A stretch of 36,615 nt of DNA, from contig CALHZD010000087.1 of assembly GCA_938040985.1 (NCBI GenBank), positions 1 through 36,615 on the forward strand, read 5' to 3'. Under the pieces are notes generated by a model. The model was not told the DNA's origin. It saw only the letters and a list, made by a program, of their open reading frames with translations, and ran no database searches. The position numbers were made by a program, and so were the translations under genes. The stretch comes from an uncultured Propionivibrio sp. GTDB lineage: Bacteria > Pseudomonadota > Gammaproteobacteria > Burkholderiales > Rhodocyclaceae. Shown here piece after piece: positions 34,818-36,615 of this stretch (position 1 is the first letter of the stretch; each line of letters starts with the position of its first letter).

Positions 34818-35576
34818 GTGCAAACGCTTGGATTTTCGCATTTCGTTGCCCACGCCGACGGCGTGGCCCGGTTCATCATGATATTGATGCTGTTCGCCTC
34901 GATAACGACCTGGTATCTGATCGTTGTCAAAGGCATCCGCATGTACCGGCTTCGCCGGCGCAGCGCGGAGTTCCTGAAAATCTTCTGGGCGGCGCCGAAT
35001 ATCGAGGCCGTCGCCGCGCATATTCGGGAAAATGGCGCCGATGAGCCTTTCTCGCATTTGCTGCATCACGGCTTTACGGCCATCGAGCAGCAGCGCCGCC
35101 ATCAAGACAGGCAAATTCTGACGCTAGTGGAATCGGGCGCGCCGGACGACTTGCTGACGCGCGCACTGAAACGCGCGATCGACGAGGACAAGACGCAGCT
35201 TGAATTCGGGCAGTCGTTTCTGGCGACGGTGGCCTCCTCCGCGCCCTTCGTCGGCCTCTTCGGAACGGTTTGGGGCATTTACCATGCGCTGATCGCCATC
35301 GGCATGTCCGGTCAGGGGACGCTGGACAAGGTGGCCGGGCCGGTTGGCGAAGCGCTCATCATGACCGGCATCGGCCTGGCTGTCGCCATTCCCGCCGCCA
35401 TTGCCTATAACGCGTTTGCGCGCGCCAATGTCAATCTGCTGTCGCAGTTAAATGCCTTTGCCTATGACGTGTTTGCCTTTATGTCGACCGGCGTCAAAAC
35501 CTCGGCGGCGCTGACGGACGCCCGGGCAACGAGCGAACGCATGATTGCCTTGTCCCGCACCCACGGGGCGCATTGA
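34818..35576 (+). CDS. exbB: Biopolymer transport protein ExbB
   Basis: A 252-residue MotA/TolQ/ExbB proton-channel protein, forming the inner-membrane pentamer around ExbD. Three helices are visible: near 18-38, about 130-155 (VASSAPFVGLFGTVWGIYHAL) and about 170-195 (GIGLAVAIPAAIAYNAF). The cytoplasmic region lies between helices one and two. The GTG start has AAAGG upstream and is 14 bp after the tonB stop, so the three genes form one operon. TolQ is the alternative family member, but the tonB neighbour favours ExbB. Confidence 0.94.
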   Translation: MQTLGFSHFVAHADGVARFIMILMLFASITTWYLIVVKGIRMYRLRRRSAEFLKIFWAAPNIEAVAAHIRENGADEPFSHLLHHGFTAIEQQRRHQDRQILTLVESGAPDDLLTRALKRAIDEDKTQLEFGQSFLATVASSAPFVGLFGTVWGIYHALIAIGMSGQGTLDKVAGPVGEALIMTGIGLAVAIPAAIAYNAFARANVNLLSQLNAFAYDVFAFMSTGVKTSAALTDARATSERMIALSRTHGAH

Positions 35577-35607
35577 ACCGGCGCATGACGGAAAGAGAGG
35601 AATTCCA

Positions 35608-36081
35608 ATGGCCTTTGGAAGCATGGATAGCAGCGACAGCGGCGCCCCGCTGACAGAAATCAACATGGTGCCCCTGATTGACGTGATGCTGGTTTTACTC
35701 ATCATCTTTATCGTGACAGCGCCGTTGCTGACGCACGCCGTCAAGGTTGATCTGCCGAGAGCGGCATCGGCGGTCAACGAAACACGGCGCGATAGTGTGC
35801 AGCTTGCCATTGATGCCGACAGCCAGGTGTTCTGGAACGGCGAGCCGGTGACGCCAGATGTGTTGACGCAACGGCTGGAAGAAGCAAGCAAACAGGAGCC
35901 GCAACCTGAATTGCACATCCGCGCCGAGCGGACAACGGCCTATGAAAAGGTCGCGCAAATCATGTCGGAGGCGGCGCGCAACGGCCTGTCACGTATCGGC
36001 TTCGTCACCGACCCGACGCAACAGCAGCCGATGCCGAAATCACCACAGGCGGCGGCGCCGGCGCAACAACCCGCGCCGTAG
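35608..36081 (+). CDS. exbD: Biopolymer transport protein ExbD
   Basis: A 157-residue partner of ExbB with one N-terminal helix (about 22-42) and a periplasmic domain. The essential membrane aspartate is Asp25 in VPLIDVMLVLL. The NMVPLIDV signature is characteristic of ExbD/TolR. The C-terminus is a Gln/Pro/Ala-rich tail (140-157) beyond the folded domain. The start at 35608 has GAGAGG and follows exbB by 31 bp. It closes the operon, and a repeat array begins about 50 bp after it. Confidence 0.94.
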   Translation: MAFGSMDSSDSGAPLTEINMVPLIDVMLVLLIIFIVTAPLLTHAVKVDLPRAASAVNETRRDSVQLAIDADSQVFWNGEPVTPDVLTQRLEEASKQEPQPELHIRAERTTAYEKVAQIMSEAARNGLSRIGFVTDPTQQQPMPKSPQAAAPAQQPAP

Positions 36082-36114
36082 CCAACACACTGCCCCGCGC
36101 TGCCGGATACTTGC

Positions 36115-36520
36115 TCGGAGCTCCTTTATCTATGGGCGTTTCCAAGGGCTCCAGAGCATCCACTTTAGAGATGCCCTAAATACAAGGGTTGGCGGGCAGG
36201 TGCTCTGGAACCCGCGTGGATAAAGGCACTCCGGGTAGGTGCCTCTGAGATGCCCTAAATACACGGGCTAGCGAGCATCCCTTCTGAAACGCCCGTGGAT
36301 AAAGGACTTCAGAACAGATGCCCTATTTACAAGGGTTTCAGAGAGTTGGTTGGGCACAGTGTTCCGGTTTATGTTTTTTGATGCTCTAAAGCCCTTGTAT
36401 TTAGGGCGTTTCAAAGCGTTTTATATTTTCTGTCCTGTTTGCAAGGATTTCGGGATGTTTTGAGTTGCCCTGTTTACGCGGGTTTGCAGGCACCCCTCTA
36501 AGGAACTGAAATACAAGGAT
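36115..36520. repeat. Repeat array C, same 40-bp family as arrays A and B, with inverted copies
   Basis: Cores of the form GCCC(G)TAAATACA(A/C)GGGC recur near 36173, 36211, 36252, 36291 and 36320, about 37-42 bp apart except a short last step. Two alternating versions appear, ATGCCCTAAATACAAGGG and CCCGCGTGGATAAAGG, as in array A. Around 36390-36406 the core is in opposite orientation (GCCCTTGTATTTAGGGC), and degenerate copies continue to about 36520. The copies differ more than in arrays A and B. The array starts just after exbD. Confidence 0.7.
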
Positions 36521-36615
36521 TGTTTAAGGGTAAGCGCTGGCTTCACTCACGAAACCTCTCTTGATGCTGTTGCGCTGAGCGGCAGCGCGCCCCGCTGACT
36601 TTCTTTGCCTCGCCA
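36521..36615. other. Right end of window without recognised feature
   Basis: The last 95 bp contain no supported gene or further clear repeat unit. Confidence 0.4.

Overview
The window looks like chromosomal DNA of a moderately GC-rich Gram-negative bacterium, most plausibly a betaproteobacterium, perhaps near Rhodocyclales. That is an inference from the gene content and protein flavour: ClpS-ClpA, a BepA-type M48 protease, SdhE next to mdh and a CoA-ester lyase, TonB-ExbB-ExbD, RlmJ and a two-subunit methylmalonyl-CoA mutase. There is no rRNA, no recognisable tRNA and no complete transposon. Almost all of the window is single-copy coding DNA. The exceptions are a riboswitch-operator region at 4.7-5.6 kb, a repeat-filled gap at 22.7-24.0 kb and a repeat-filled right end after 36.1 kb.

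Layout. (1) 0-5.1 kb, minus strand: a cobalamin riboswitch with a probable terminator, an unrecognised 149-codon frame, then mutA and mutB. mutB loses its normal C-terminus at a sharp junction near the window edge. (2) 5.6-10.8 kb, plus strand: a complete L-threonate catabolic operon, ltnD-otnK-otnC-otnI, plus a GntP-type permease, with no regulator gene beside it. (3) 11.1-12.9 kb: an alpha/beta hydrolase joined to a polytopic membrane domain. (4) 13.2-16.2 kb: clpS-clpA on the minus strand and a divergent cold-shock gene. (5) 16.4-19.0 kb: a BepA-like protease, a TusA-like protein and a LOG-family phosphoribohydrolase. (6) 19.4-22.6 kb: sdhE, divergent mdh, a CoA-ester lyase and a MazG-like pyrophosphohydrolase. 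(7) 22.6-24.0 kb: tandem 40-bp palindromic repeats in two related arrays. (8) 24.0-28.7 kb, minus strand: AEC transporter, rlmJ, then a Fur-box-preceded periplasmic cupin and a TonB-dependent receptor of the OprC/NosA type. (9) 29.4-32.1 kb: a monooxygenase-like small protein and an MFS exporter, divergent from a LysR regulator. (10) 32.3-36.1 kb: a PepSY protein, an Old Yellow Enzyme family oxidoreductase and tonB-exbB-exbD, followed by a third array of the same repeat family.

Functional links. The mutase and the threonate operon both feed central carbon metabolism: succinyl-CoA/propionate in one case and dihydroxyacetone phosphate in the other. mdh and SdhE belong to the TCA cycle. The TonB system would energise the metal receptor in the same window. 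The most unusual points are a B12 riboswitch placed ahead of a B12-dependent enzyme, the broken B12-binding domain of mutB, the in-register 40-bp palindromic repeat family, and Fur-type control of a receptor family usually linked to copper.
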